This document shows, piece after piece, positions 50,333-62,651 of a stretch of DNA of 64,000 nucleotides; positions within the stretch are counted from its first letter, which is position 1; every line of letters begins with the position of its first letter. Origin of the DNA: Acanthococcus lagerstroemiae (taxonomy: Eukaryota > Arthropoda > Insecta > Hemiptera > Eriococcidae); the NCBI GenBank assembly GCA_031841125.1, contig CM063114.1:2356001-2420000 (forward strand), given 5' to 3'. The position numbers and the translations under genes are program-made. Under the pieces are notes generated by a model. The model was not told the DNA's origin, made no database searches, and saw only the letters and a list, made by a program, of their open reading frames with translations.

Positions 50333-53300
50333 TAGGTCGTGTGTGGTTGGATGAAAAGTCGGTTTGAGTTGAGCTGGCAGAAGTGTAGGATTTGTTCATT
50401 GGTCTGTTCATGGCATCGTTGGCTTTGAATTGCGATTTAGTTTTTTACCTCAAAGATGAGAAAGTTTCTTAATATGTGTAATTTCTGTTAATTTCTTTTC
50501 TCTTATTGTGTTGTATGATTGTTCGCCGCTCTGTCTGGACGTGGCGATATCTAACTTAATTCTTTCAATTTGGATCCCTTACCCCTTTTGATGTGTTTTA
50601 ATTTTCAACGGCAAAAAAAGATCGAAAACGAATTAAACAGCCTTTGAAGCTTTAAATTCGATGCCCTTGTGTCGTGTTTCTTAATTCTTTTAACAGTTCA
50701 TAACCCCTCCTCCAACAGAGGTCCAGTTTTTAACTAAAGACAAAATGGTTTTAGTAGTTTGATAAGGAATCCCATCTTGAGTCAGTATGGTTCTTCTTTT
50801 GGTATTTTTTATATCTCAAGAGAATTAATTTCTTGTCTCCTATTTTTACGGAAGACTTGGAAACTCTTGGGAGGAGGATCCATGTTAGAGCTTGGATATC
50901 AGCAAAAACGGCCTGTCGGCAGAGTCCAGTCGAGTGTAATAGGCTATAATCAGCAGATTACGTAATATGTCAGTGAGCCTGCAGTGAAATGATAACTTGA
51001 TCATTCTTACCGATATTGCTGATTACCGATATATCAACCACGTATCGGTAGTGGATCCTTGATCCAAGGGTTGTTGGATTAAAATCAGGATCGTGAATGT
51101 GAAAATGAATTCTTTGAATCATAAGAGTCCAGCATGTTTACCGGGCGAGCCTAGTCAAGCATGGCACGAAGAGATCAAGTAGTTGTGTGAATGATGATCA
51201 TTTTTATGCCAAGTCTATGACCCTCCGATTATTTTGATGTGAGATCGACAGTTAGAAATTTGACAACATTTTTGGGGAAAATTTCTTTTCTCTTTAACGT
51301 CCCGAATTAAGACTGTAAAGTGAGATAATTCACGAATGATTTATGTCCAAGTAGCAAGTTCAGTTGCTACTTCGTACGCTTTTTCGTCGATAATGGCGAC
51401 TTCTTCAGATTTGGATCTCTGCATCTGAGAAATGATTGAAACAGTGTTTTCACATTTCCGCCGTGTAAGATTAATTGACCCGCAGGATCGGTTGACGGAG
51501 CGGTGAAATGCTTTATCATTTATTAACATAAATACGTCCGCCTTGGATGACTGTGGGCTTACACAAACTTGGCATGTGGGCTACCTCCGTACCCAAGACC
51601 CAGAACGACTGTGTACGAGAAAATGTATTGTGTAATCCAAATATCATTATTCACGATCGCGGTTGAACAGCCTGGAACTTCTTGATTCCTCGTCCAAATC
51701 TCATCGATATATGCCGCGCTGATCAACAGCACTTCAGTAGTTCTGTAACATGTATTATGTTTTTTGAACGATGTCTGTCAAATCCCAAGGAAGCTGTCCG
51801 AGAAAATTTAGTTCTAATCGAAAAGTTCTACGAATTTTCCCGAGATCTGCGGGCAGTTAATTGGAATTTTTTATTGGCAAACACTCAAGATTTACCTGCC
51901 GTTCCCTGAACCATTATTTCGATGAATTTGGTATTTTTATACGCCGGTTAGTCACCGTTGTGCTAATCATTGATTGGCATCTTCAATTTTTTATTTTATG
52001 CGTATCTGTAAGTAGATAGCTCGAAAATATTTGAAGGTCTAGAGCAAGGATATGATTATTTGCTTACAACAGCATTCTGCTGACATTTCCAGTTTCGTAG
52101 GCATAAAATAAGTTCACCCTGTTTGATCCTTTAGAATACAGTCGAGATTGATGAACAATTTTTGGACCGATGATTTCAGGGAAATTGGGATGTACAATGG
52201 AATAGGGGTGTACCGATGGGAAATGACTGGGGGAAAGGAGCGGAGGCAAAATTTTTCCGCTAAAAAGTCCCGAAAAATTGTTTTGAGTTTTTTTCTTCTT
52301 TTATTACGAATTTTGGGTGGAAAACCAGGCAAAACCGTCTCAAAAAATTTCAGATTTTCTAACTGAGGGCTGCTGCTTCTTCAACTTAAGCCAGTTCTCT
52401 GTTTTTTTTTGTGGTTTTTTTTTGGGGGGGTGGGGGAGGGAAAGGGCTGTTCTTGTTTGGTACGCTCCTGGATGTAGTTCGCTGTGTACGTACACTAACG
52501 CCCACAAACACATGCAAGTATTACGTGATCAACGTTTTTATTTCTTATCCTTTAACACGAGTATTAAATATCAATCTCGTTTCATAGGGATTCCTGCGGC
52601 CATTTTGTTTTGACGATCGTGTTAATTTATCGTTAATGTAAGAAAATTTGTTTTCAAAGTTCAAAATACTAAATTGTCGCCTGTACTGAGTACTTGACAT
52701 TTATAGGCGTCTGATTATGCAAGGTGCCCGATATGAAAATGATATTCTTGATAATTTGAACCTGTCTTCTTACACGTTTGCAATTCCGATTTCTGTTATT
52801 ATTGTTCAAACTCGTTTCAAGTTTTTTCCACTTATTTTAAGTTTCCCCATCCTCACACCCATTATAGCGATTGAAAGATATAACATTGTGAATTATAATC
52901 GTGTAAATGGGTGCTATCATTTACCTCTCTCTTTATATTTTTCAGAAACTAGATCATTTTAACGGAAAAATCACAATTTTTCTCTTGCTTGTTTCCTGGA
53001 ACTTGTCGTGACTTCTCACCTCCTGGAAGAAAGTCCGAGGGCACCCATTGTTGGGATAGCTTAGTGCTTCATTTTTTATTTTTCAAGTCCTATTTACTTC
53101 AAGTTGCTCTTGGTTTGTTCTGACTGTTCCCACATAAGTTTTCAATCATCCACCGTGTATCCAACATAATAGATGGGAGATGAAGTATTGTAAATTATAA
53201 TAAAAGTATTCGATTAAATAATAAATTCAGCCTAATTTTTTGAAGACGGTGTTCGTGATTTATTCCATCTGTTGTTGGTCACATGTTTTCAATTTCCCGC

Positions 53301-53494
53301 CCCCCCCCTGTTCACAGTAGCAAATGAGAGAGAGATATTTTGGGTGTCCCAGACGCAATAATCCCTCTTCAAGTTGGTAAGTAGGCAAATTGCCCCAAAA
53401 TTGCGTAGATATGTCTGCGTACTCGTATTCTTGAAGGGGCTAAGATGTGGTCGCGCGTATATTTTTACAAAATCCAATTAATATTTTAAGGGTA

Positions 53495-53607
53495 AAGAAT
53501 GCAAACTCACATTTGCCATTTTACTTCAAGGGCGCAAATAGGCAAAATACTGTGCACGGGTGCAGGAATATCTTTGCTGCGCCTGTGTACGTGGAGTATG
53601 TTATACA
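53495..53607. mobile_element. Truncated copy of the foldback MITE at 12808
   Basis: CATTTGCCATTTTACTTCAAGGGCGCAAAT and CGGGTGCAGGAATATCTTTG match the left arm and centre of 12808-13040. The copy stops exactly after GTTATACA, where the LTR palindrome begins, and its second arm does not resume on the far side. Confidence 0.8.
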
Positions 53608-54071
53608 TGTAAGAATTCGTCTGACTGCCTCTTCTTGGAACACGTAGTCTTCATCCCGTTGAAGCTTGCACGCTGATTGTATGTGTCTTATCGGAGTACC
53701 CGAATATTGTTAAATCATGTATATCTGTTAGAGCGATTATTGTAATAGCACCGAGTGCATGTTCTCGCCGATTTAGTCATTTACGCGAAATTGTAACATT
53801 CGTTATTAATTATATTCTCGCATCGATTACGTCCTGTGAGTTTATTTCGAACTTATAAATCGATTAAACGTGTGGTTACAATTTCGCGTAAATGACTAAA
53901 TCGGCGAGAACGTGCACTCGGTGCTATTACAATAATCGCTTTAACAGATATACATGATTTAACAATATTCGGGTACTCCGATAAGAAACATACAATCAGC
54001 GTGCAAGCTTCAACGGGATGAAGACTACGTGTTCCAAGAAGAGGCAGTCAGACGAATTCTTACATCCCCCC
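53608..54071 (-). mobile_element. LTR retrotransposon 3' end arranged as a 190-bp-arm palindrome
   Basis: Arms 53608-53797 and 53875-54064 are reverse complements with three mismatches by eye; spacer 53798-53874. Read on the minus strand from 54064 the sequence behaves as an LTR: it begins TGTAAGAATTC, holds AATAAA in the spacer (plus 53841-53846), and ends ATGTTACA, so the termini TGTAA...TTACA are matched; about 273 bp. Immediately before it is a polypurine tract (plus TCCCCCC 54065-54071). To the left lies the first ~185 bases of the same LTR in inverted orientation. No gag or pol frame is visible beyond the tract, so the element is a remnant. Confidence 0.75.
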
Positions 54072-57000
54072 ACATCAAGATGAACCTTGGGGAGGTGAAG
54101 ACCCAAACTGTCAAGACGATGCTGCGGTCTAGCTGGGTCTACATCAGCCGTTGCTCCCGGCGAAAAAATGATCATCAGGAAAATTCAAGTTAAAAATTAT
54201 AAAATTTCAACAAAATTCTAGTAAAATGCAAAAATTAGTCAAATTTCATTGAGCAAAATTTATTCATTGTATTTTTTCAGAGTTGTCTGTAAATAGTTCA
54301 TTGAAAATGAAAAGAAGTGATACCGCCATTATTGCGTTGCTTCAGTCCTGAAAGGCTGTTTTAGTCTCAATTTATGTGATTTGAATTTTCACTCAAATTT
54401 TCAAACCCGTAAAGCTCTTACAATATTGAGGATAGCGAAGGTCACAAGATCGACTTGGGCTAAGAACTATATACAAAAGTTTTCATATTCATGCAATTTT
54501 TCAAAAATTGTCGTCTGATCTTGCACATTTTTCACGGTAAACCTATTCCTTTCTCCACACCCTTCAAAAATACTCCTTGGTCTCATTTCTACCCGTTTTA
54601 GTTTAAATGCACTGATTTGCATGTAATTGTTGGGAAATAAAAAGGAAGTTACGTATCGGATTGTACTGTTGGTGATCTTGAAGTGACGCGTTGGATGGAG
54701 AATTGATTCAATTCTAGGCATACTGTCAAAATTTCAAGTCAAACCGTCTGTTAGTCTTCGAACTATAGGGCTCTAAAGTAGACATTGTCGTGGACTAAGG
54801 GCAGTTTGGAAAAGACAGAGTGGGAGCTGCTCACGAATAACATGTTGTTTTTGTTTAAAGAAATGGGTGTAGCTGGTGACCATCCATCCTAATCATTGTT
54901 ATTTTCCTTCTCCTCACTCTGAATGTGTCACGTCCCTCCCACCCAGTAAATAAGCTCAAAATAGCAGGATTACATCGTGTATTGTAAGAATGTATAATGA
55001 ACTCGGAGCAGACAAAAATAGAGTGAAGTCAGCAGGACTACTTGCGGGGCCGTCGTCGCCTTGGAGGGGATCCTTGAGCCGCTGGAGGAGTGAAACCTTG
55101 ATTTTAAAAATCGATAACTCAACTTCTAATCGCGCAAAAAATCGATCTCTACGCTAAAAGGTATAGTTTGACTTGCTCTACCGGACTGCGCTAAAATCTC
55201 TCAATTTTCGTCATTTTGGATTGAGGACAGTTTGAAATTTGACCCTTCAGTTATGGTAATTTTATCTTTCATTAAATACCAGAAAGTTCAACCTGTCAAT
55301 CTATTAGCAATGATGGGAAGAAAATTTTCCAGTAATGTTGTACATAATTTTTTCAGATATCTTCATTTTTGCCCCTTCGAATGTGAGTACAGGCAAATAT
55401 ATTAACACCCTGCCAGGATGAGTTGTCTACTTACCCGGTTGAAATGGAATAGTGTACTTGACACACCTTATATATTATGTTTTTTGCCGCATTTCGCTGT
55501 TTTATCCGTTGCTGTCCTCAGGAAACTTTCTAAATAAGAATGCTGCTATCAAATTCTCGGGGAAAATTCACTTTTTCACCAATTTCAAAACTGTATAAAC
55601 ACTTAAATTTTGAGAGAATATGTCATGTATGTATTTAAAGCTTTTTGTTTCTTGCAACGAATACTTGAACATCCTTCCAACTTGTCCTTCAAAACTGGAA
55701 CACTCTGTACTGTGTTGTTCACTTGCCGAAATGGCTGTGGACATGAGGAAGGGCAAGTTGAAACCAACAGCAAACAACTCGAGACAGTAAGAAAATCTGG
55801 TTTAGAAATACTTGCAGAGCTAGTTCATTTTCAGTATTTTAACTCAGTGTGCATACATAACAGGCCAGGAATTATTTCTGCTAGTAGAACAGCTTAAACG
55901 AACCTAGAGATACTTGAAACTGTTAGAAAATAAAATAGAAATTTTCTGCTCACGGAGCCAGGTTCGCCCTTCACGCTCGTTCCTCAACAGCAATACACTC
56001 GAAGTACTGTGCAATTTCGTTCTGCCTGGATGTTGAAATCCAGTGCTCAGAAACTACGTGCAGTCCACTTCCGATATTTTACAAATTATTTTTTAATCGT
56101 TAACGTGAGAGTCCATATTGTACATTGATTAAAATTCGATAAAGGAAGGTAAACGTTTATGCATTGCATTGTTCCGTGATAAATGACGGTATGAAAACAA
56201 TAGTGAACAGAAAATTGCATTAAATTAGTACGGGAGGGGAGGAGGGAGAAACGGGAAGTCGGAAGGTAAATGAATGTATACGGTGTCACGCTCACGGTTG
56301 TGTAACGATATTCATCCGGTTAAAGCGTATAACGACATTCGTCCATTCATCCACTCAATTGAGAAAAAAATAATAATAATAAAAAAATAATTGTGAAAAC
56401 GGTCCGACATCTGGTAACATTCGGTCAAAAATGTATTCAGTTCGTTATTTCGTCGTACGTACCTGTACATTCCCAAAATAATTTAATATTCTACATATTT
56501 TCCTTTCGGAAATGTTTTCGTGTTTTTTTTTGTTTTTTCAGCCTAATTAGTATAAGCGAATTCTTTTGTGATGCATGTATTCGGGTTCGTGAATTTTCTC
56601 TCGGCATTGCATTTCAATGGACGCGAAGTATCAATATTTTCTCTGTAGTGGCGCAACGTAATAATATAATAATGGCCTGACGAGTCTAAGGAAAGTAAGA
56701 ATATTAGAAATGAATTATTTCCGATTGTTTTGTTACCGATGAAATTTATCGGTCAAAATCGATACGATTTATTATGACCTCAAAAATGCAGTTCAGATGA
56801 GTTCGGCTCTCCATTGCTTGATTCTATTTTCTTTTTTTGAAAATATAAAAGCTCATACATACAAATGTTGAAATTGAGTTAAAAACGTTACCACTGAAAT
56901 ACAGATGATACCAAAATTGATATATTTTTGAACAATTTGGTTGTACTAGCTGAATTAGAATTTAAAACACCGTGTAGGTCAATGGCATGGGTATTGAGGG

Positions 57001-57794
57001 AACGACCCCCTGTCCCCTCCTCTTGAAAGAGGCCTTACACTTTTTTTTTCTAGTCCTTTCCACCCCACCCACAAATTCATCTCCGGTAGTATCACCACTA
57101 TAGACCTCTCGAGGATAATATTTTAGGAAGTTCGAGTAGATAGATTAAGAGCAGGAAAAAAGAACCTGGAAAAGCTGGTATTCTCAACATGTAACTTTTC
57201 TGGAAGTCGAATTGAAAAATTGTTCAGTCATACAATTTGTGCATATCTTGACTCACGTGTAGTACCAAAACATTTTTTTCAAAAAAATCAAACTCCGTGA
57301 TATAAGAGGACATAAGGAATCCTTTTTAGAAATATGTGTTACATCGTGAGGCATGCCATGCTAGGAAACCCCTTCCGAAGCAGCGCGCTACAACTTGAGA
57401 CATCGAGCTCTAACTTTTTATTAAAAATTTTTTTGCCGACAACGTAAATTTACGCGTTTTGGATGGTTGTTTCGATTATCTTCAAATTTTTCTTTGAAGC
57501 GTTATGAGTTTATGACTCCAGATGGAGAGAGCCGGAAAGAGGGTTAGAGATTTTCAAAATATACAACTTATTCTTTTGATGCGGGATTTGATTGGCAAAT
57601 TTCAAGGTCGTCGAATCTGTTTTCTGGATTAGTTTTTAGTTTCGATGCTCTGGGATGCCACTGTTGAGGGCCGACCGTTTGGTTCATTTTTTCGAGATAG
57701 TTGTCGAAATGCGGGAGCTCGTCTTTCAGTAGACTTTTTATTGAGAGTGCCGTTTCTTATTGCGCACCTTGTCATTTTCAAAACGCGGCAAAAC

Positions 57795-57960
57795 TATTTA
57801 ATGGACTTCCGATTATCCGACTAGCCCTGTTATTCGGCCTGAAAAACTTCCGCCTTCTTATCCGGTTCCTCGATTATCCGTCCGTTTTCTCTACTAAATC
57901 CGGCCACGGTAAAACACCTGATTGAGTGGTTGTATCCTATTGGATCCAGTACTGAACAAC
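57795..57960. mobile_element. Possible pogo/Tigger-like left end
   Basis: GGACTTCCGATTATCCGACT, then repeated TATCCG words (CTTATCCGGTTCC, GATTATCCGTCCG). It matches the other end at 61490-61571 and resembles pogo-group terminal repeats. Confidence 0.5.
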
Positions 57961-59362
57961 GATATAGACATTGGACAACTTTTCTAGGAAGTGGAAAGTG
58001 GCGGAGCAACTTGGAACAAAATTGCAAACTCCATGCCCAAAAGCGCCAGAAAGCAAAAAAAAAACAACAACAAACGCTAGGTGCCTTCATTAGCCCCCTG
58101 CCATCCCTACAAACCTAATGATCTTTGATCTTGGTGATTTTAGATGATGATCATTTTGATTTTTCTTTTGAACTTTTTGTTCTTTATATTTTTAATACGT
58201 TCTATAATGGCCATGTAATATTGGAATATTTTACTGTATATTTATACATATCTGTAATGAGAAGACAATTTATTTATTTTTTTATCCCCTCCCCCCAACA
58301 GGTGCTCGAAGGTCCCATTGACAGGGAGGGACAGTAGTTACAATATAATAATTATTTTTAAAAACAAAAAATACTTTTAAAAAGAAGGGTGGGGATACAG
58401 AAGAAGGAAAAGATGACAGAAAGAGGGAGGGGGAAACAGATACCATAGCAAGGGCAGAGCGGAGGGGTGAGGGGCGCGCATGTCCACAGCTTGTGCGGTA
58501 TAAGGGAAAAAACTGCAGAGACTAGGGACCTATAGGTATACCCTCGAGTACTTTAATGACTGATGAAATGTACCGTTTCCTACTCATGAAGAATATGTCG
58601 ATCCCAGGGGCTTTTTGAGTAATAGAGTATTGTCCATACTTGATGCTGAGTCTCTACGTGTCACAAATAGATCAGTACAAAATTTTCTTATGGAGAACAT
58701 CCCTCAAGAAGATCAACTTTGCCAGACATCTTCTGGTTTTTAGACTTATAATCTCAAAGCCAATCAAAAGCTCTTTGTATACAATTTCAGTTTTTATTTT
58801 ACTACTTTTTTGTCCCCCCGTCTCCCGTAAATGGCCGTGTGGCTGTGTGGAGCTTGTAATAAATAAAATAAAATTTCAGAAGGATAATATGTAGAGATTT
58901 TGCAGTATAAGTATTTCAAAAATCTTTTCTGAATTTTCTCAATTTCATCTTTACCATGTTGAGTTTTGGAATCCCATATAACGGAGGAGAATTCTAATAT
59001 TGATCTGACAAAACTAGAATAAAGAATTTATATTGTTTCTAAATTTTTCTAACAAGTTTCATTTCTCTTTTAGATTTTAAAGTTATGTGATCAATATGTA
59101 TATTGAATAATAATTTCGAATTCAAAATTATGCCCAAGTCTTTTACAAAATTTACTCACCTATGCATATCTTTTTTAATTTTTTACTCGTGTGAAATGGG
59201 GCATCTTTTCTTTGAAAAGGTAATTTTTTTCACGCTTGTTCGTATTAAATGGTAACAAATTACTATCACTCCACTCAACTAATGAGCAAAGATCTTGTTG
59301 CAGTTTAACATAATCATTTTGAGATTTTATAATTTTATAAATTTTCATATCATCTGCATACA

Positions 59363-59591
59363 ATAGGAGGTCCGGTTGGCCGAGTGGATAGCGCGTTGGT
59401 CTCAGAATCCGGAGGTCCCGGGTTCGAACCCACGTAAGCGACTCGCCGGAATTTTCAACTTAGGCCGGTTTTTCGGCCAGAAGGGAAGAGGGCTAAGACA
59501 GCCCTAACAACCTCCCCGATGTCTCTGAAGTAATCCTCGAAAGGGCAGATTCCAGGATTCGGGTGGAGAGCAAATTAGAAAAAGACGTAGA
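59363..59591 (+). mobile_element. tRNA-derived SINE, copy 1, with 14-bp TSD
   Basis: 229-bp element inside the LINE. Box A-like TGGCCGAGTGG (59377-59387) and box B GGTTCGAACCC (59421-59431) give a tRNA-Leu/Ser-like head; the body has AGGGCTAAGACAGCCCTAAC. The exact 14-bp direct repeat ATCATCTGCATACA flanks it at 59349-59362 and 59592-59605. It is not a functional tRNA gene: no acceptor stem or T-arm context follows. Confidence 0.88.
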
Positions 59592-60569
59592 ATCATCTGC
59601 ATACAGCAGTAATGTTGAATATTGGATTCTTTTCAGACTTCAGTGCTCCCACTCCCCCGAAAAGCGCGTCTTGCTGGCCTCCGCGGTCCCGAAACGCAGT
59701 ATTAAAAAATAGAAAAACAGAACCAATCCCATTGGCTGCATCCGAATTTAGTTTCGAAAGGATAATGTCGCAGCCGAGTTTAGTCCGGGAGTGATTCCGA
59801 AATATCATCGACAAAGTTAGAAATAGGTATGGACCCAAAACCGAACTTTGGGGAACATCTGACTCACTCATGTAACACGTAGAGGCCATTCGACAAACTG
59901 CATTTTGTTATTTAAGTAGAAGTGAAATAGAGTTATTAGATCTTTCGAAAAGCCAAAGTTGCACAATTTTTGGAGTAAGATTTTGTGGTTGACAGTGTCA
60001 AGAGTCTTTGAAAAATTCGTGTAAATGGTATCTATTTGCCCACCCTTGGAGAAGGTTATATTGACATCATATGTGAAGTTCATTAGATTTGTCTGCACTG
60101 AATATCCCTTCCTAAAGCCATGGTGACAGGGAGATGAGATATTTTTGGATTGATTGTGTAGATATTTGTGCGAGCCAGTTCCAAAAATGTTGACCGCGAG
60201 TGGAATTAGAGAGATGGGACGATAATTTTTTATTTCATTTATTTTGCCTGACTGGTAAAGTGGAATTACTTTCGATATTTTCCATATTGTTGGATGAATA
60301 CCTGTCTCAAGGACTGTATTGCAGACATAAGTTAAGGGAGTAATTAAAAAGTATGAGCAAGCTTGAACTATGTATGGTGGAATGGAATCAAGGCCGTAAG
60401 ATGATTTAGGTTTAGGGTCATGCAGGGCACATTTTATATCTTGGATAGTAATCACAACCATCGATATAAGGCTTTCGCCTCCAGTAACCCCCACCCAATT
60501 AGCACTCTGAATATGGTTTTGAGTTACATTTTTATCGCTAAAAACACTGGAAAAATAGTTTGCAAATGA

Positions 60570-60643
60570 GGAGTTATCTGTCCAAAGGGCGCCCGTTCAA
60601 TGTATTTCTTATGGAACGGACGCCCTTTTTGACAGATAACTCC
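60570..60643. mobile_element. Small foldback element inside the LINE
   Basis: About 74 bp hairpin: GGAGTTATCTGTCCAAAGGG against the complement CCCTTTTTGACAGATAACTCC, with a 14-base loop. It is flanked by CAAATGA at 60563-60569 and 60645-60651, a likely target duplication (7 of 8 bases). Confidence 0.65.
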
Positions 60644-61489
60644 TCAAATGATTCCGCAATGGTATCTGAACTTGTGTAAGTTTGTTCAGCGAAGGTATAT
60701 AACTCTGTGAGACCTATTACTCGTATTTTGCCTATTAGCAATTTCTCGCCAGAATTCTTTTGGTTGAGACTTCATTCTGCCCTCCAAAGCATTTTTATAT
60801 TCCATGCTTTTGTTATTGAAACCTTGATTTCTTTTCTTATATGCCTGAATTTTTGCTTCAACTCTTCATTAGAAGGTTTCTTTTTAATCTGTTTATGTAG
60901 AGAGGATTTCTTGTTCAATTTTTTAATAATTTCATATGTAAACCAAGTAGGATATTTTTTCCGTCCAGTATTCTTTTTTAATGGCACTGTCTTGCTTAAG
61001 ATGTCAATTGGGATTTAAACTTAGAGTTTCAAGTGTTGGCAGCCCTGCATATGTGTGAGTGATCACGTATGATTTACCGTAAGCGTATAGCAAACTTCAA
61101 CTATTATCAAGTCGATTAGAAATTCACTTTCAAAGAAAATTTGTCCTAAATTCAACTGCGTCATCACCAAAAAATTAAATTATAATCAGTTCTACTGGCA
61201 GAATAATTTTTACTCAGTTTTTTACTCTACTGAAGATAGCAGTGTTTCTATTTGAAATTAACACATGATCACTCATTTTTCACCCGCTAACACCCGCGCA
61301 GGTAATTTTGCAGCGCACTCTAGTGTAGGTTTAAATTCCAATTACTGAATTTTGGAAATACTCAGCAGCTTGGTTACTATCTGTATGCTTGTACAGTTCA
61401 TCCCAATTTTTCAATCTAAGTAGATTATACATGTCCAGAAAATTAGCTTTTTTGACCAAATTCGACGAGTAGAGGTGGTGGTAACTGAA

Positions 61490-61571
61490 AACACGCCGTT
61501 TTATCCGAACTTAGGTATCCGGCTAACCCAAATCTCCGTTCATGCCGGATAATCGGAATCGGAAGTCTACT
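61490..61571. mobile_element. Possible pogo/Tigger-like right end
   Basis: GCCGGATAATCGGAATCGGAAGTCTACTGTA: the reverse complement starts TACAGTAGACTTCCGATT, matching GGACTTCCGATT of the left end at 57800. TATCCG words repeat here too (TTTTATCCGAACTTAGGTATCCGG). Confidence 0.55.
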
Positions 61572-62590
61572 GTATCTCTACTCCAAAACGCTAGGAGGTT
61601 TCTTTAGCGTATATTTTCGTGAGTACTTTGGTTTTGAGTATGAAATTTCCAGATCATATTCGGTAAGGTCGAGGCTGGTTTTAGTCAAAAATTGGAGAAA
61701 AGAAAATCTGAATTGAAATCTGCGGACAATTTTTATATTTCCTGAACAATTTAAAGTATGGGGTGACTCGGTTTTCTGCGACCACGGTGAACGAAGTAAT
61801 TCTATATTATGATGTAGTCCAGGAAAAACTAATTTTATTCGGAAAGGTAAATTTTCCAGCAGACCCGAAATACGAAACAAAAGTTGAAACGATCATATAT
61901 AGCTGATTTTGTTTCCATAAGAAATTAGCTTTACTCTTGACTCAGTTATGGAAGCGAGGGGATGGGGTTGAACCTTTCTAGATTTTTAGGAAAATATTCC
62001 AAAGCGCAGTAAGTTCGAATTTCACGAATGATACGTTTTTCAGTGAATTTTGCTGGCGTGTTCCCGGTGGTGCTCCGACGTTGAAGATGTTATTTCCTAC
62101 TTCGAACCACCCTTTCTAGCTGTTCATCTCCTGACATGCGGTGGTTCGGTTATTCGAATTGAAAGGGAATGTTAGAAACAGGATGGACATGTGATGTTTC
62201 TGTACTCCCGTTTCCGGATGTAATTTCCCGTTAAAAATTCAAAACTGTGCTTCGCTCCCTCTGCGCGCACTCCTTCGCCAGTTTATTACGAAGTATAGGT
62301 ACTGTAGGTACTCCGTACCCTCCTGTCACCTGGCTATTACTGTTAATTACGTTCTATTTTCGATTTCGCATTTCTATTAAAAAATATGTAGGATTTTAAA
62401 TTGAAGCGTTAAAATATTTCTACGGATTGTGGCGTGTCGTGTCGAAAATAATAATGTATAAAAATTTGTTTTCATTGTACCATCCGTGGATGATTGACAG
62501 TGCTCAGCGTCGTTTTATTAGCCCAAGTTCAGCGGACGTTATGGTTTCGTTTCTCGGCGTTGTTGCGTTTACTCGGTTGGATGCTGCATG

Positions 62591-62616
62591 CTCTCTCTCT
62601 CTCTCTCTCTTACATA

Positions 62617-62649
<33 letters not shown>
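62591..62649. repeat. (CT)n / (CA)n compound microsatellite
   Basis: (CT)10 at 62591-62610, a short spacer, then (CA)n of about 14 units at 62621-62649. The apparent reading frames across it are low-complexity artefacts. Confidence 0.95.

Positions 62650-62651
<2 letters not shown>

Larger units (their letters stand above)
58300..61020 (-). pseudogene. Jockey/CR1-type LINE, ORF2 (broken, minus strand)
   Basis: Read from right to left: a pre-RT segment PTWFTYEIIKKLNKKSSLHK (60772-60987), then RT fingers and palm in one 208-codon frame (59868-60494) with SSYGLDSIPPYIVQ, KVIPLYQSGKINEIKNYRPI and HHGFRKGYSVQTNLMNFTYD, then the catalytic YADD segment (59330-59363) and WSDSNLLPFNTNK, and a degraded tail with SVIWDSKTQHGKDEIEKIQKR. 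Several frameshifts and stops, plus a SINE and a small foldback element inserted into it, mean it is dead. The polymerase motif layout fits the Jockey/CR1 group. Confidence 0.82.

Noticed and set aside
59371..59450. Possible tRNA-Leu gene
   Set aside because: Box A and B are good, but the sequence continues into a SINE body with a flanking 14-bp target duplication and a second copy at 50 kb; no closed cloverleaf is seen.
60707..61018. 103-codon + strand frame
   Set aside because: It is the antisense shadow of the LINE pre-RT segment on the minus strand.
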